The notes under the pieces are model-generated. The model saw only the letters and a program-made list of their open reading frames with translations. It was not told the DNA's origin and did no database searches. Shown piece after piece: positions 23,301 through 36,310 of a stretch of 64,000 nucleotides of DNA (its first letter is position 1; each line of letters begins with the position of its first letter). The DNA is taken from positions 79,128 through 143,127 of the forward strand of contig VWZW01001204.1 of NCBI GenBank assembly GCA_013397115.1, read 5' to 3'. The stretch is from Edolisoma coerulescens (lineage: Eukaryota > Chordata > Aves > Passeriformes > Campephagidae). Position numbers and translations under genes: made by a program.

Positions 23301-26300
23301 AAAGAAAAAAAAAACCCAAAAGAAATATTTGCTTTGAGGTTCTGCTTTGAGAGACTTGGGGTTATCTGGGTTTGCGACATTTAAATTAAGGGAGGAGTCA
23401 AAGAAATAAACGACATCACCAGGACATTTCGATGCAAGGCAATTTCTTAACACACACAGATCACTCCCGACTTTGGGAGATTTACCCACACTGAGCTTAG
23501 AGGCTGGAATGGGAAAAAAACATCCGAGTGCTTCGGTTTCTTACCAGTGGGTTTAGTTTGCAGCCCCCAATCTTACATAACCCAGTCTCTCCAGTGCCTC
23601 TGCTGAGCTTCCCATCACATGCTCCCCTCCTCCTGCCATGCCTGATGCTGGTGTTACACAATTTTGGGACCTCAAGCACGCAGGGATCTCCAATTCAATC
23701 CCATTTCCAGTTCTTACTGGGTTCTTCAGGACCTTTTCCTTCGAGGGCTCCTTGCATGGGAGTCTCAGGCAGGTTGCTGCCTGTTTGTGGCACTGCTGGC
23801 TGCCGTGTCCCCTGCCAGCCCTGCCCCTTGTCACCAGCACGCTGGCACTCAAGTTTTGGGCTGCCTGGAACAGCACATCAATGCCCTGGAAAGCAGTGGG
23901 AAAACAGCAAAGAACATGTTGGAGCTTTATTTTTCTTTCTTGTTTTGACAACCTCTGGCAAGAATCTGGATGAAAACAGAAGGGCTGCAGGAATGATTGA
24001 GGAGGGATTTTTCTGTGTCGTGTTTTTATTTTTTAAGATAGGATTTGCCAGGAAAGCCACCCACCTGTTCAGACAAGGCCTCAATTGTGGTAGATGGTGG
24101 TGAACAACTGAGTGCCTGTGTTCCCCTCCAAGAGCCACAATTCCCAGGTTATTTTTAGCAGATTTGCACACCTCTGTTTATTTGCTCTCCCTGGCTCACA
24201 TTCCTCAGTCCCTGTGACTTCCTCCATAACGTGGCCAAAGCTGGAGGCAGAGGAGCTTTCTGTGAGCAAATGCCACTGTGATGGGAAAGGATGGGTACAC
24301 TGAGTTTTATCCCAGCACTCATTCAACACAAATCACAGTTGTGGGCTCCACCTCTGGGGGTCCCCGAGTCCTGTCCTGTCACAGTGCAAATGCCCTGCCA
24401 CCTCCCCTGTGCCTCTCTGGATGTTTTTGGAGCTTACAGAAACTGTGTCTTCATCTGCTTTTCATTTCCTTGGATGCTGTTGGGCTATCAGCTTGTTTTG
24501 TCCTTCATGGCAAGTTGCTGCTCCACAAAGTCTTTCAAGGCAAGGGAGGTGTTTAGTCTGCTGCGGGTTTTTTCTGTGCTCTTAAAATAAGGGAGACAGT
24601 AACTGATCTCTTGGGGGTGGAGGGAAGGGATTTATCAGTGGAGAAAATCAGACTGACCTGGAGGAATCTCATTAGATGTGGATGAGTCCTTAAGTGGTAA
24701 AAATAATTAGTCAGCTGCCTAAAACAAAATGCTCATGGCCTTGAGCAATGCTGTCAGAGCAGACGGTGTGGTCTCCTCGCCACAGTTCCCGAGAGCCTCG
24801 TTGATGCTGCTGTGTGCTCACTGTGCCAGTGAGACAGCAAAGGAATGTCTTATCCTTGGCATTGGAAGGGGCTGAGCAGGGAGGCATTGCTGTCTGTCTG
24901 CCCTGTGGGACATGTCAGGCTCCCAAGGCCACCCTGATCCAAGAGTTTTGGCTCAGCCTCTGTGAGCTGCCCAAGGTCATGCAGGAAAGTCCATCTCAAA
25001 GTGCAGACTTTCAGCGCTGGAACGCTAAATTCCTTCTGTTTCCTTCCCTTTACTGCTGTTGCTGTTGCCTTGCTCCTTGGTTGGGCTCCTACTCTTTTTC
25101 TTTGTGCTTGGGACATCATTACTCGTTTGCACAGGTAGGAAGGCTGTTGGACAACTCTATTTCCTTTCATTCTGTATTTTCTCTCAGGGTTTGTGTTAAC
25201 CCTTGATCTGGTACATTTTCAGTGTGAGCCTGAACTCCTTACATCAACATCTTTGGCTGCAGTGTGGTCACTTGGGAAGGTTTAGCAGTTTGAGGATCAG
25301 GTTTGAAATATTCAGGCTCACGAACGACAGCGAAAGTGGCTCAGCTCTTCCCTGTGTGCATCAGAGCCAGCTCCACTGGGTCACAGGGACACAGCAGCTG
25401 GGCTGGGTCAGGTATGACCAAACCCAATGGGATTTTTCGTAGGAACTTCCTTGCTGGCCTTGGGAGACCTGTAACCACCCTGCTGTTACCAGAGCCACTC
25501 CTCAGGAGATGTGTCCATTGGCCTCCCTGCAGCTGATGTTGGCTGATGCAAAGGAGGACCTTGGAAACCAATGGTCTGGGCACCTCTGAGTAATATTCAC
25601 CTCTGTCACCCTGCACACTTCTGCCTCGACACCCTGAGCTGAAATTTCCCATCTCATTTGCTGCTGTCCCCGTGCCTGGCAGTTGGGTTAGAGCTGTGTG
25701 AAAAGGGAATTTCTTACACATTAACTTCTGTGATGGACAAGCCCCAAAGTTCTTTGGGATGTAGTTAGGATGTAGACTGGCTGCCTAGGCCCAGCTTTGT
25801 TTGCAGGAAGGTTATAGGATCACAGGGATGTTTTTATTGGAAATGTAGTACAGTTCCACTGGCTGTAACACACATGGTGTGTGAGGGAATACATGGGGAA
25901 GAGAGCCAGGTCCTGGCAGAGCACCTCACTTGTTTCTTGTCCTTCTCTCAAGGCAAAAGCACCTTTTTCTGGGCTGAATGAGTCCTCAGTGGACTTTGCA
26001 TGTGGATGGGGACATCTGTTTGTGCTGCAGTTGGAGACTGTTTTCTCTTTTCATAAAGAAGTGATGACCTCTCACACCTATCCCAGTGGCTGGGTGGTGA
26101 TTACTCGGTGATCCAAGGCACAGGCTCAGTATCCAAACATGAAATAATGACAGTGATCCTGATGGTGCTGGGATTAGAGGTGTCTCTCCCCTCCTGCCAC
26201 CTACCACTCCTTGCAGCAGCAGGGCTAGAAACAATAGGAGCAAATTCCTCATCCTGCTTTAATGTGGCTTGGCCATGAAACTATGTACACCCTAACCAGT

Positions 26301-26469
26301 CTGCTGCACATTAAACAAACAGGGAGACTCCTCATCGTAGTGAAAGCATAACCATTAATAACATTGTTTATAATGTGCTTATTTGCTGATTTGGAGGTCA
26401 AGCATGTTTGACATTCCCACTGCTGGAAGGGGGCTGGCTTAGCAAGGACCTCTGCTTTACATCAGACAC
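17321..26469. other. Unique noncoding sequence, no gene seen
   Basis: No repeat family is recognised except simple runs and the G-quadruplex motif near 18.2 kb. A short word at about 24,965-24,985 (GCTGCCCAAGGTCATGCAG) resembles a MIR/L2 landmark but is too short to call. A 76-codon ATG frame at 21715-21945 is discussed under findings. Long overlapping frames at 19.3-19.9 kb on both strands are GC-rich noise. Confidence 0.5.
18175..18204 (+). other. G-quadruplex motif
   Basis: Five G tracts of 3-4 bases are separated by loops of 6, 2, 2 and 4 bases (GGGTAGGCTGGGCTGGGCTG and following). This satisfies the usual four-tract rule. The GGGCT unit is repeated, so a small tandem expansion is the likely origin. 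Confidence 0.7.
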
Positions 26470-26485
26470 TTTTTTTTTTTTTTTT
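26470..26485. repeat. T homopolymer, 16 bp
   Basis: Sixteen T bases in a row in repeat-free surroundings. Confidence 0.9.
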
Positions 26486-28114
26486 ACCAAACCACATCTG
26501 CATGTTCCTGAGAAATGTTTATGGTTTGGAGGTCGCTGACATAGTTTTAAACATCTGCTCAGCTCAGAAAGGGAGAAATTGTAATTGTTTTTGCTGTGGC
26601 CCTCCTAAGTGTCCGTTTCAGGCGCAGTGATTCGTGTGTCATTCTGCTGCTTACTTCAAACATGCAAACGAGCCAGTGAAAGCAAACAGCTCAGCACCTG
26701 CCACTTCCACGCTGTCCTGTGGCCTCAGAGAAGCCTCTTGAAATTACATTTTCATGTGTGTGTGATGCCAGGTCTTGATGGTGCAGGGCAAGGGGGTTTT
26801 GCCTTCAGCCTCCAGTGCCAGTCAAGCAAGGAAGAGCTGCTGAACCCCGTACCTGCTGTGGAAGGACCAGCTGGGAGGCTGGGGAGGTCACCTGGCAGGC
26901 ATTTATGCTGGCCATTGGTCCTGTGGAGGCCTTCCACTGCTTTAACAGCAGCAGAGACACCTTTTGAAAGCTGAGTGTGGTGATGGGAAGAGCCCTGGTC
27001 TGTGCCTGTGGTTTGGCTGCCGACTCATTTCTGTGTGACGATGTTGAGGGTCTCTGTGCACTGTCCTGGCTCAGAAGGGCTGGGGGTCAACAGCAGGAGA
27101 TGGTGGTTGTTCAAAGCTTCACTTTCTTGTGTTGCTCCAGAAGCTGACAGCAGGAATATCTCCTGAAAACTGTGCCTGACCTAAATGTGTTGGAAAGACA
27201 CTCTAATTTTTGTGTGCTGTGCCCCACATCCTTCTCAGTCAGCTAAATGGGGCTGTGTTATCATTCAAAGGCTGAAAGGGATGTGGAGTTGGATGTGATG
27301 ATGTCTCTGGAAAATGGCTGATGACAATGACATGATGAGTGATTTACAGAAGTAGTTTCTGTTTTTTGGAAACGCCCTATTTCTCTGCACACCCTCAGAC
27401 AAACAAGGCAAGGGAAGTGGATGCATTATCAAATCTGTGAAACAAATTGGGCTGCTTTACAAATGTGAAAAAGATACCCAAGGGCTGCCAAAATGCATTT
27501 TGGTGAGGAAAACAAGATGACAAACTGCTTTTGCTGTGGAGAGAAGGGGCCAGGATTCAGAGTTGTGCATCTACCACCTCTAGAGAGGAGCACACAGAAA
27601 TCTGTGTCTCAACATTTTTGTAATGAGCAAGAATAGACCCCAACATAAGTCTGGGGTGCTCTGTCCTTTGGAAATCTGTCCCTCTTGTGGGACCTACACT
27701 CAGAAATTCCTGCTATGAAGTTTACCATTTGAAAAATCTTTGCAGAGGTGGGCATGGAGCTGTGTGTCATCCCATCCCTGTGTTCTGGCTGGGCAAGGAG
27801 AGAAGCTTTGTCTGCCTTTCCTGCATTCAGGATTCTTCCTTTCACCCAGGTGCTGATTTTCCAAAAAACATGTAGTGACTCTGCCTGGAAGACTTGCACC
27901 CATGTCTCACTGATCCTAGCCTGCTGAATACAAACCTTCCTGGGGCTGCAGAGAGGCTCGCAGGGTGCGATCACAAAAGACTTGTTTCTTTACAAAAGTC
28001 AACTAAAAATAGGAAATGATGTAGACTCTCATGGCAGATTTTCAAGTTCTAAACAGTATTTTAATTTTATTTTAATCCTAGTTCCCTAAGGAGGAAAGGA
28101 TGGTGTGCTCATAT

Positions 28115-28134
28115 GGGGGGGTGTGTGTGTGTGT
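28115..28134. repeat. G run plus GT microsatellite
   Basis: A run of seven G leads into seven GT units. It is short and may be polymorphic. Confidence 0.9.
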
Positions 28135-31100
28135 TTGCTTGTGTTTGTTTATCCATCCACATGCACTCCTACATGCTGCTTTTTGAGCCCCTGGGCAAAT
28201 TTCAGCCAAAAAATTGACATTTTGATAGTGTTCTTGGAGTTTAAAAATCTCTAAAATTGTGTGAAATATGCAGCTCAAAAGATAAAAAGCACTTCTATTA
28301 ATAGCCACAGTGAGAAGACTGACATCTAAGCTCAACCCTTAGTAGGCTGCAGAGAATCCACATAGGGGGATGCTACAAATGCTCCAACCACAGAAGGAGT
28401 TTCAATCACAGCACATCCTTTATCGTGCACCAGAGAATCCAACCACAATGCAGAAATCCCCAGGAAACCACCCTGTGTTATTTCTGCTGCTTATAGAAAA
28501 ACTCATCTGCTCTGTTTGTTTATTTGTGTGTTGGGTGTTTTTTAAATTTTATGGAGAAGCCGCAGGGCATGACATTTTAAATTAGGATTAGATTGCTATA
28601 GGAAATGGTGAGAAAGGTCACAGAAATATCCCCCTCTTGGCAACGAAAGGGCTTTAAAACCACGTCCAGGCTATGCTCTGCTGAGCAGGGTGTTGAAGAT
28701 GTGCTCCATCGAGGCGTGGGAACGGGGAGCAGCGTTCTGGGCAGCTTCTCAGGAGGCAGTGGGAATCTTTGGGAGGTTCATGTGGCCTGGCAGCACCGTG
28801 CTGTGTTCAGTTGCTGTGCTCCCTACCCTGCTGCTGCTCCTTCCCCTGGGGGAACAGTGCTTTGGGCAAATACAGGGCCCATGACAGTGATAGTGGGAGT
28901 CATCTCACCTACAAGATATCCAAGGCTAAGTTATTTTCTTTGTAATCAGAATAAATAGGTAAAAATAAGAGTAACTTCCCCCCTGGAGGTGCTTCATCCT
29001 GCTACAGGTGGGGGCCCATCTCCTGGGGTGGCTGCTTGTCATCGTGGGCTTCAGCAGAGCTCAGGGTGACTAGTTTAGGTTTGGTCATCCCACCTGTAGA
29101 TGCCCTGTTGAAGGCAGATGAACCCCACTCAAGCTGTCCTCGTCCACAGTGATGGCTCAGCCAAAAAGAGGTGTTTTAGTGCAGGGCTTTAGTCCACCTC
29201 TTCCAACAAGCTCAGCCTGAGACTGAGATCAAGGTGATGAGCAGATATTGCCACCAGCCACTTGCTATGAGAGCCCCACACTGCTCTGAAGCATCTGACA
29301 GGGTAGGGTGCTGCTAGATGGACCTAAAATCTGAGCTGGCTCTGAAAATAAAGTGCAAATAACTTCTGGAATGGCAATATCGTGATTAGGGCAAGCAGCT
29401 GGTTATGGGGGTGTGCTCTGAGGATGTTTGTGTCCTTCTGCTCACTAAGGGAGACTCAGAGGTGTGCTTGATGCTGCTGGCTATGAGCATTTTAGCTCTC
29501 TTCATAGTGACAGCAAAGGACAGACATTGGAGATGAAATTCCAATTGGTGAGGGCTTTTCTGGTTCTGTTGACAATTAACAATGATATTTTTCTTTTTTT
29601 TCTTCTTCCCTCTCTGCTGATATTCTCAGCACGATGGGGAAGCAGTTACACTGCTGCTGCTAATCGAGCCCAGCTGATTCTTTCGAAGAGTGTCTGCTTG
29701 GAATTACTTGGAATTAAAATGCTTTTCTTGTGATTTTATTACAAGAACATGGCAGCCTCTAGTTCTCCTTTTGCCATTATTATCTGTAGCTCTATATCCA
29801 AGTGTGGAGCTATGTAACCATAAGCACACTCACTCTTTTACGGATACTCTGCCCTGGTCTGTTTTCACTGTTTCTATTACTTCTGCACGCTGTAAAAGTT
29901 ATGAAACTTGAAGGAAGAAGCCAGCAGCCTGGCCAGTTCTAGGCAGAGACGCATTTTCTGTGTGAGGACTGGGGTGTTGGAAGGACTGACACTTGTTTTT
30001 GTCATAAAAAATTGCTTTTGCTAACTCCAGTCTGGCTTAGTAATACCTCCACGAGATCCTTGGCGGTTCCAAACACCCTTCTGCTATGCTCTCTGCAATT
30101 GTTTATTTTATGGTGTCAACTACTTTGTATTGTTAGGGCATCGTTGCAAGCCAATATTTTACTTGGCAAAACCCTTTGAGTCACAAGCTCGGGCTCTCAA
30201 GATTTCCTGTTGTGAGTGATCAGTGGAACCAAAGCGTGCTCTGACATCTGTGAAGGGCTTGTGGGTAAAAGAGGGGGAATTAGCAAAGGGGTGATCTCAG
30301 CTGCTTGTGCTTTGCATGCAGCACATGGGGTAATTGAACCATCATAAAGTGCTGGGAGATGATGCTCGTGACTCCTCCCCGGTGTCTCCAGCTGCAAAGT
30401 GCTGAAGCACTCCACTCTCTGCTTTATTGGAGGCTGGAGACCAACACCAGTTGGAAATTGGGAATGAAAAATTCTCCCTCATTGAATTGGTTGCCCCCGA
30501 GGGGTGACTGCACACCCTGGGTGTGTTCACACGCCCGGGGGCTCACAAAGAGCCCTCAGTCACCTCAGTGACAGAGATGGGTGGAGAGGGACCTGGTGTT
30601 GGAGGGGTTTGGGCTGGTGGAGTTTCTTTTATTAAAAAGTACTGGAACTCTCATCTGAAACGTGATGTCCTGACAGGTAGAGCAACGTGTGCTACAAATT
30701 TGGAGAGGGAGTTTGCTGGATGCTGAGATGGCTCAGTGTGGATGTCTTATCAGCACACCCTTGTTCAGAGTTTGATATCGTAGGAACGATCACTCCATTC
30801 TTACTGAAGCCTTGGCAGGTGTTTTGTTTGTTGCTGTCAGTCTTGCTTCTGTTTGCTCTGCACGAGCCCTGTACCCACTGTTTTTCAGAGAGATCACCGT
30901 GTCCTTGTGAATTGGAGCAGAACCCTGTTGCAGTGAGTTGCAAGGTGGAGTACACAGCAATCCTGGCAGTCTAAACCCTCTTCTCCCCCAACAGGCTCTT
31001 CATGGTGCTCCAGCTTGTGGGAAACACAGCTGGGCAAATCTCCTCCAGCTTCTGTTCCACAACAGCTTCTTACCCAGTAAATGTGTTTTTTTCCTGTCTT

Positions 31101-34100
31101 GCCAAACTGGCTCACCACCAGCACCAATACCTGTGATGGGACGAGGTGCTGCTTCATCCTGGTTCAGGTGGTCCCCTGGCTGTAGGAGATCTCACAGACT
31201 TAAGGGAACTTGCCCCTTAGAGGTTTGAGGGCTGGAGACACCAATCACCAGCAGGCAAGTCCTGATTGTAGGAAGGAACCATCAGAGCTCACAGTTCTGT
31301 TAGTCAGAAGCAGATCTAAGCCTGGATTGCTCGAGCAGCAGAGAGGGGGTTGTTTCATCCCCCGAGAATTTTGTGGGTTATTTTGGCAGAGCACCATGGA
31401 AAAAGCAGGGACTGTGGCTGCCTTTGCAACTCTTGGCTGTGTGGATGACAAAGTTTGCCTTCTGGCCTGCCAGGCCTTTTTGCCTTCGTTAGCACAAACT
31501 TATTTTGGAGCCTTTTAGTTTTAAAAAGTTTTGATTTTTACTTTCTCTCAGTCTCCTCTGGCTGGTCTTTGTCCCTGAAGCCCACACTGATGGGAGCATC
31601 CAGGAGATAAGAAAATGGTGAGTTATGTTTTGCATCATCCATGGTTGGAATTTCAGTGCTGCAGGGTCAGTTTTAAATTATCCCTGGAGGGTTGGTTGTG
31701 TTTTATAAGCTGGATGGCTTGGCTTGCAGCCGTTTGATTTTTCCAAATAGTATAAATCTATAGACATTTGCCTTTGGCACAAAATATCTCCCCACTTCGA
31801 AGTCAAGAATAATTATTTTCCCAGAGCCAAGGTCAGCAGCTGGATTCAAATAATGGGATGGAAAAAGCCACTCTTGTTGCTTTTCACATGGTTTTTGAAA
31901 AGTAATTTTCAAAAGTAACCTCAGTGCATCAGCATCTGCTCCCATGGCAGCCCCGACAGAGCTCCTTAACCCAGGTACAGCTCCCAGTATCCTCCAACAG
32001 GGCAGGAATTTCCTCTGAAGCTCCACCTGCAGCAACAAACACACAGAAACCCACAAGAAATGGTACTCAGCCACTCTTCCCCTTGCCTAATAGTGGCTGT
32101 TTCCCTATGATTTTCCAAATTAATCTAAAAAAATCACCATTTCCTTTTTTTTTAAAATTTATTTTTATGGTGAACTGGAACCAATGTAGTTCACGTCAAC
32201 TGAAAGCCTTCCTTTACATTTCTACTTTTCCAGAAAGAAATACTCTTTGCGAGTAACTTGCACTAAAAATGCCAGTTTAGGGATGGGTCCCTGGACAGCA
32301 CTTTCCACCTGGCTCTGCAGGGAGCACTTGGGATGCAGGAGGGAAGTGCCCCACCACTGGCCTGAGGAGTGGTTTGGAGGAGAAAAATATTCACTGCATC
32401 TGTACGGGACATGGGCTGTATCCAGCCTGATTTTCCTTCTTGAAGCTCTTGAGTTTGTTAAGGATTATTATTTCAGGCATCCTTTCCCTTGCTACTGAAA
32501 GTCCATGAAGATGGAAAACAAACCCTTCTCTCTTCGAGCACGTGGATCATTTTGGTCTGGACCAGCTTGTGTCAGAGTGACATAACCCAAAAAACCAGCA
32601 GGGACCATTTGACTGAAGTTCTGCTGCCAGAAATATTGAAGGTTAAAATAATTCTTGGCAGGGTCCCCCCTCCCCTGTGGATCCCAGGTGTTGGACATGC
32701 AGATTCCAGCTCTGCCTTTGCTGCTTTGGCCTCTTGTGTGTCTGGGAAGCAATTCATGGCAGGGAAAGCAACGGGTGAAGGGCTGTGCTGGGGGGACAGG
32801 CTGGGCTGGGGCCAGCACACGTCCCCCTCTCCAGCTCTGTGGCTCCCTGTGCTCTTGGCTCAGCGTGGATTTAGTTGTGCCTGGGCTTCAAGGGCTTTTC
32901 CTTGGAGCAGGAGGCACCCTGGGCTTCTCCACGAGCCAGGCTGGGATGCAGCTCCTTGCTGGGCAAAATGAGGAAAACGGGCAAAAACCAGCTCAGACAA
33001 CAGCGGTGAGATACAAAAAGGTTCTGTGCTGAAAACCACAGGTGATGGCTGAGGGGAGGTGGTGGGTATTGCTTGTCAGTCACAGGGATCTCTTTGTTCC
33101 ATGGAGGCATGCTCTTTCTTTCCCTTTATTATATTCATGGCAATGCTGAAGGTGTTTGTCATCTTTTCTACACAGTTAATGTATTTCCCCCTTCAGCTTC
33201 CTCAGCACCAGTTATGTTTCCTGGGTAAATATTGCTCAGAATCTGCTCTTCCCCTGCTGAAAACTGACCCCTGAGGCTGATGGGGGTATCAGCCAGCACA
33301 GCAGGCTCGAGGGGACGGGTGTCTGAGGTGGCTGATGCCCCTGGAGACCTCAGTGAAGTAACCCCAACATTTGTCATGACCTTGAGTAACTCACTACTTC
33401 TTTCCTTGTCTCCCTTCCAAATCTGTTAAATAATAGAAAAAAATTATTCCTGCCTTCTAAGCTATGCCAAAGGTTGGGTGATCAGCCTGACTACAGATTT
33501 TCGAGGAACAGGCCCATTTCTAGGAAGCAGACACGTTCCTGTCTGGTGTAAATCAGGACAGTGTTGTCACAGTCACTCAGAGCTGAGCTGTTTTGCACCA
33601 GCAGGGGATGAGCCCCCAGACACCCAAATTGCAGCTTTACATGTGGGCAGATCACTTTGTGAAGTATGAATACACTTTTCAAGTGAATTAAATCTCTTCG
33701 TGTAGAGAGCTTTCGTATCAATGGATATATCATCTTCCATTCTAACCCTTAATAAAACTTTCCATCTTCAAAGGAATCTCTGAATGATGAAGACTTAAAT
33801 TCTCCCCTGAGCAGCAAGCAAGTTTTTTTAGTCCAATTTTACACAGAGGCAAACCAGCACTGGGGTGAAGGCTGACATTTTGGAAAGGTGCCTCTGATTC
33901 TGGGAGCATTCAGGTTTTATCCCACCCTCCAGCGTGCCAGGGGTGCTGTTACCCTGTCACAACACAGTGTCTGATCTTCAGCTCGTGCTGAGGAATGGGA
34001 GAGGGATGGCAAAGCCGAGGGAGGAAAGGCAATTTGGGTGATGGATACCCACGAGCCGTGCAGTTGCTCTTGGGATCGTCATCCACCACGAATTCCCAGC

Positions 34101-35061
34101 TCACCCCAGAGCCTCCACTGGGGAAGGAGGACCAGATTTGGGGTTCTCCTGATTTGTTTCTATCCTGCCCCTGCCCTTTGGGCTGTTCCCTGTAACTCCA
34201 GGTATCAGCTGAGGAGCCCTTGCCCAGGGGAGCGAGGCCGCCTGTTTGTCTGTCCGCTTCTCCAGCTCTCTGCACCTGGTGTTGTCGTTCCTGCCTGTCC
34301 CGAGTGGGTGTATAACAGCTCCCACTCGTGTTTCACAGGCGCCCTGGGTGGATAAACAAGGTGAGGGCTGGTTTGGTCTGGCTCAGAGAGCCGAGATGAA
34401 CAAACCTTCCTGCACAGCTCACACCAATCCCAGTCTCTGTGGGACCCACGGGTCATTCCCTACCCAGACACCCACAGAGTTTCACTATTTGTTTGAGTGG
34501 GCAGAGAAGATTCCAGTAAATACTGAGCAAAAGGGCAGCTCTCCCTTGCCAGTGCTAAGCCCAGCAGGGCATTGATGGGTTTATTTAAGAGGCTGAGCAG
34601 GATATGTGCTTTCCACACAATAAGGAGGGTGTTGGCCGGGTTTGTTCACTCCAGGCTGCCCAAGGTGTGCTTCTTTGTGGGCGTGAGCCCCCCAAACCAA
34701 ATGGGGCACAGCCTCTGCCTGACAAGGTGTGCACTTGGTGTGACCTGTCCGTCGCTTTCAGCCTCACCCATTGGCAATATTTCTTGGGAAACCAAAAGTT
34801 GGTACCGAGTTTCTCTCTTGTGGATGATCACTTCTGATTTCCCTGGGCTTTTTACCCATGTTGGACTGACAGAAGTGGAAACAGGAGTAGGCACAGTTCC
34901 ACGGTGGGCCGCAGCCCCAGAGGAGTTTTGAAGGGAGACAACTGCAAAAGCTCAGCCCTGATTAAGCCACCTTGGCTTCAGGTGGTGCCTGTGGATCCTG
35001 GTGTGTGGGTACAGAGCAGCCCTTCCAGCAGGCAGAGTGCAGCGTGCGGGGGAACTGTGGT

Positions 35062-35086
35062 GGGAGGAGAGGGGGTAGGGCTGGGG
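35062..35086 (+). other. G-quadruplex motif
   Basis: Tracts GGG, GGGGG, GGG and GGGG are separated by loops of 6, 2 and 2 bases. A further G tract lies at 35048-35052. This is the strongest four-tract motif I noticed in the window. Nothing nearby says what it would regulate. Confidence 0.75.
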
Positions 35087-35745
35087 AGACCCAGGCTGAA
35101 TCAGCAAGCCATGGTGGGGGCCCAAAGTGTTCAAGAAAGTGACAAAACCCAAAGCTAATTTTGGGAAGAAGGTGCAGATTAATAGAAAGGTACTCTGGCA
35201 GACAGAGATTGGCCCAAGAATGGGGTAAATCAGGTGGCTCTCCCATCACTAAAGCCATGGATTAAATACAGGACGTGGGACAGGGTGTACAGGGGAGGCT
35301 GCTGGTCAGGCCGGAGGCATCTTGGGGTTACCAGCCAGAAGCAGCCTGTTTCAAGCTGTGGATGTCAGTTTGTCATACTCACAGAGACACCAGGGTGCCT
35401 TGCATTGAGTTATCAGGAACAAACAGCTCTCTGAGCAGTAGTTTAATGTAGTGTCAGATATATCAGTATCTGTTTGAAATAGAATTCAATTTTCTTTTTA
35501 GTGTTTCTTCTCCTCTGTGCTGTCAGTGGTGAAGCTTGTAGGAGCCATTTATCAGTCCACTGGTGCAAAATTAAGTTCAGATACTGGTAAATCTTCTCTT
35601 CTGCTCATAGGACCACCTTTTCCACCCTCATAAACATTGAAATAAATTTTCCTGTGGCAGAAAAGACCAAAGAGCTGTGGAAGAGGCAGACATTGGACTG
35701 GAACGACAGGAAGAAATGGTGCCACCCAGAATTAAGCCCAGCTTT

Positions 35746-36310
35746 GTTTGGCGTTTTGGCCCCATGCAAATGAGAGGTAAAATTTGCATCAGCTTGGGCT
35801 GAGCTGAGATAAACCTTAATCCACTACAGATAGTAACTCTTTGCTGCTCGTACTGTGAGCGCTGTGAATATGGGTTTCTAGGCTTCAGGCAAGTCTGATT
35901 GTGGCTTGGATCACAGCTGCCTCGCCAAAGCCAATTGCAAAAGTCGTGTTGACTTCAATGTGACCAGGTTTGGGCCCTGGGGCAAGCCTGGCCTTTTAGT
36001 CAGCCGAGATCAAGTGCGATATCAATTTAATACCTGATGAATCACCTTGTAGGATATAATTTTTCTCATTGCAGGCAAAGGGGTGTCTTTGACAACCCAA
36101 TATGATCCCTCCCTCTTTAACTACTAATCCAAGTAAATCTTCTGGCAGCAGACATCTGAAGAACACTGGAAACTGCCACGCCACAAACGTGGCAACGTGC
36201 TGCAAAAATAGCTTTACGCTGAAATGCTCTTTTATTACAGCAGTTGCTATAGTTTCTGGATCTGGCAGAGATTCCTTCCCCATAAACCCTGACTTTAAAG
36301 GGGGGGGGGA
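35746..36310. promoter_or_regulatory. Enhancer-like block with paired octamer motifs
   Basis: Two perfect POU octamers face each other: ATGCAAAT at 35764-35771 and ATTTGCAT at 35782-35789, with 10 bases between. Repeat-free, A/T-balanced sequence follows to a run of ten G at about 36,301. The octamer is the classical site of OCT-family POU factors. The regulatory role is inferred from motif and texture; no conservation data are available here. Confidence 0.3.

Larger units (their letters stand above)
26486..35745. other. Unique noncoding sequence, no gene seen
   Basis: This is repeat-poor sequence with a GT microsatellite at 28.1 kb and a G-quadruplex motif at 35.06 kb. I found no transposon signature, RNA gene or convincing exon. 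Open frames up to about 160 codons (32489-32971) do not resemble known proteins. Confidence 0.5.

Noticed and set aside
24960..24990. MIR/L2-like word GCCCAAGGTCATGCAG
   Set aside because: Too short and with no other landmark in order around it.
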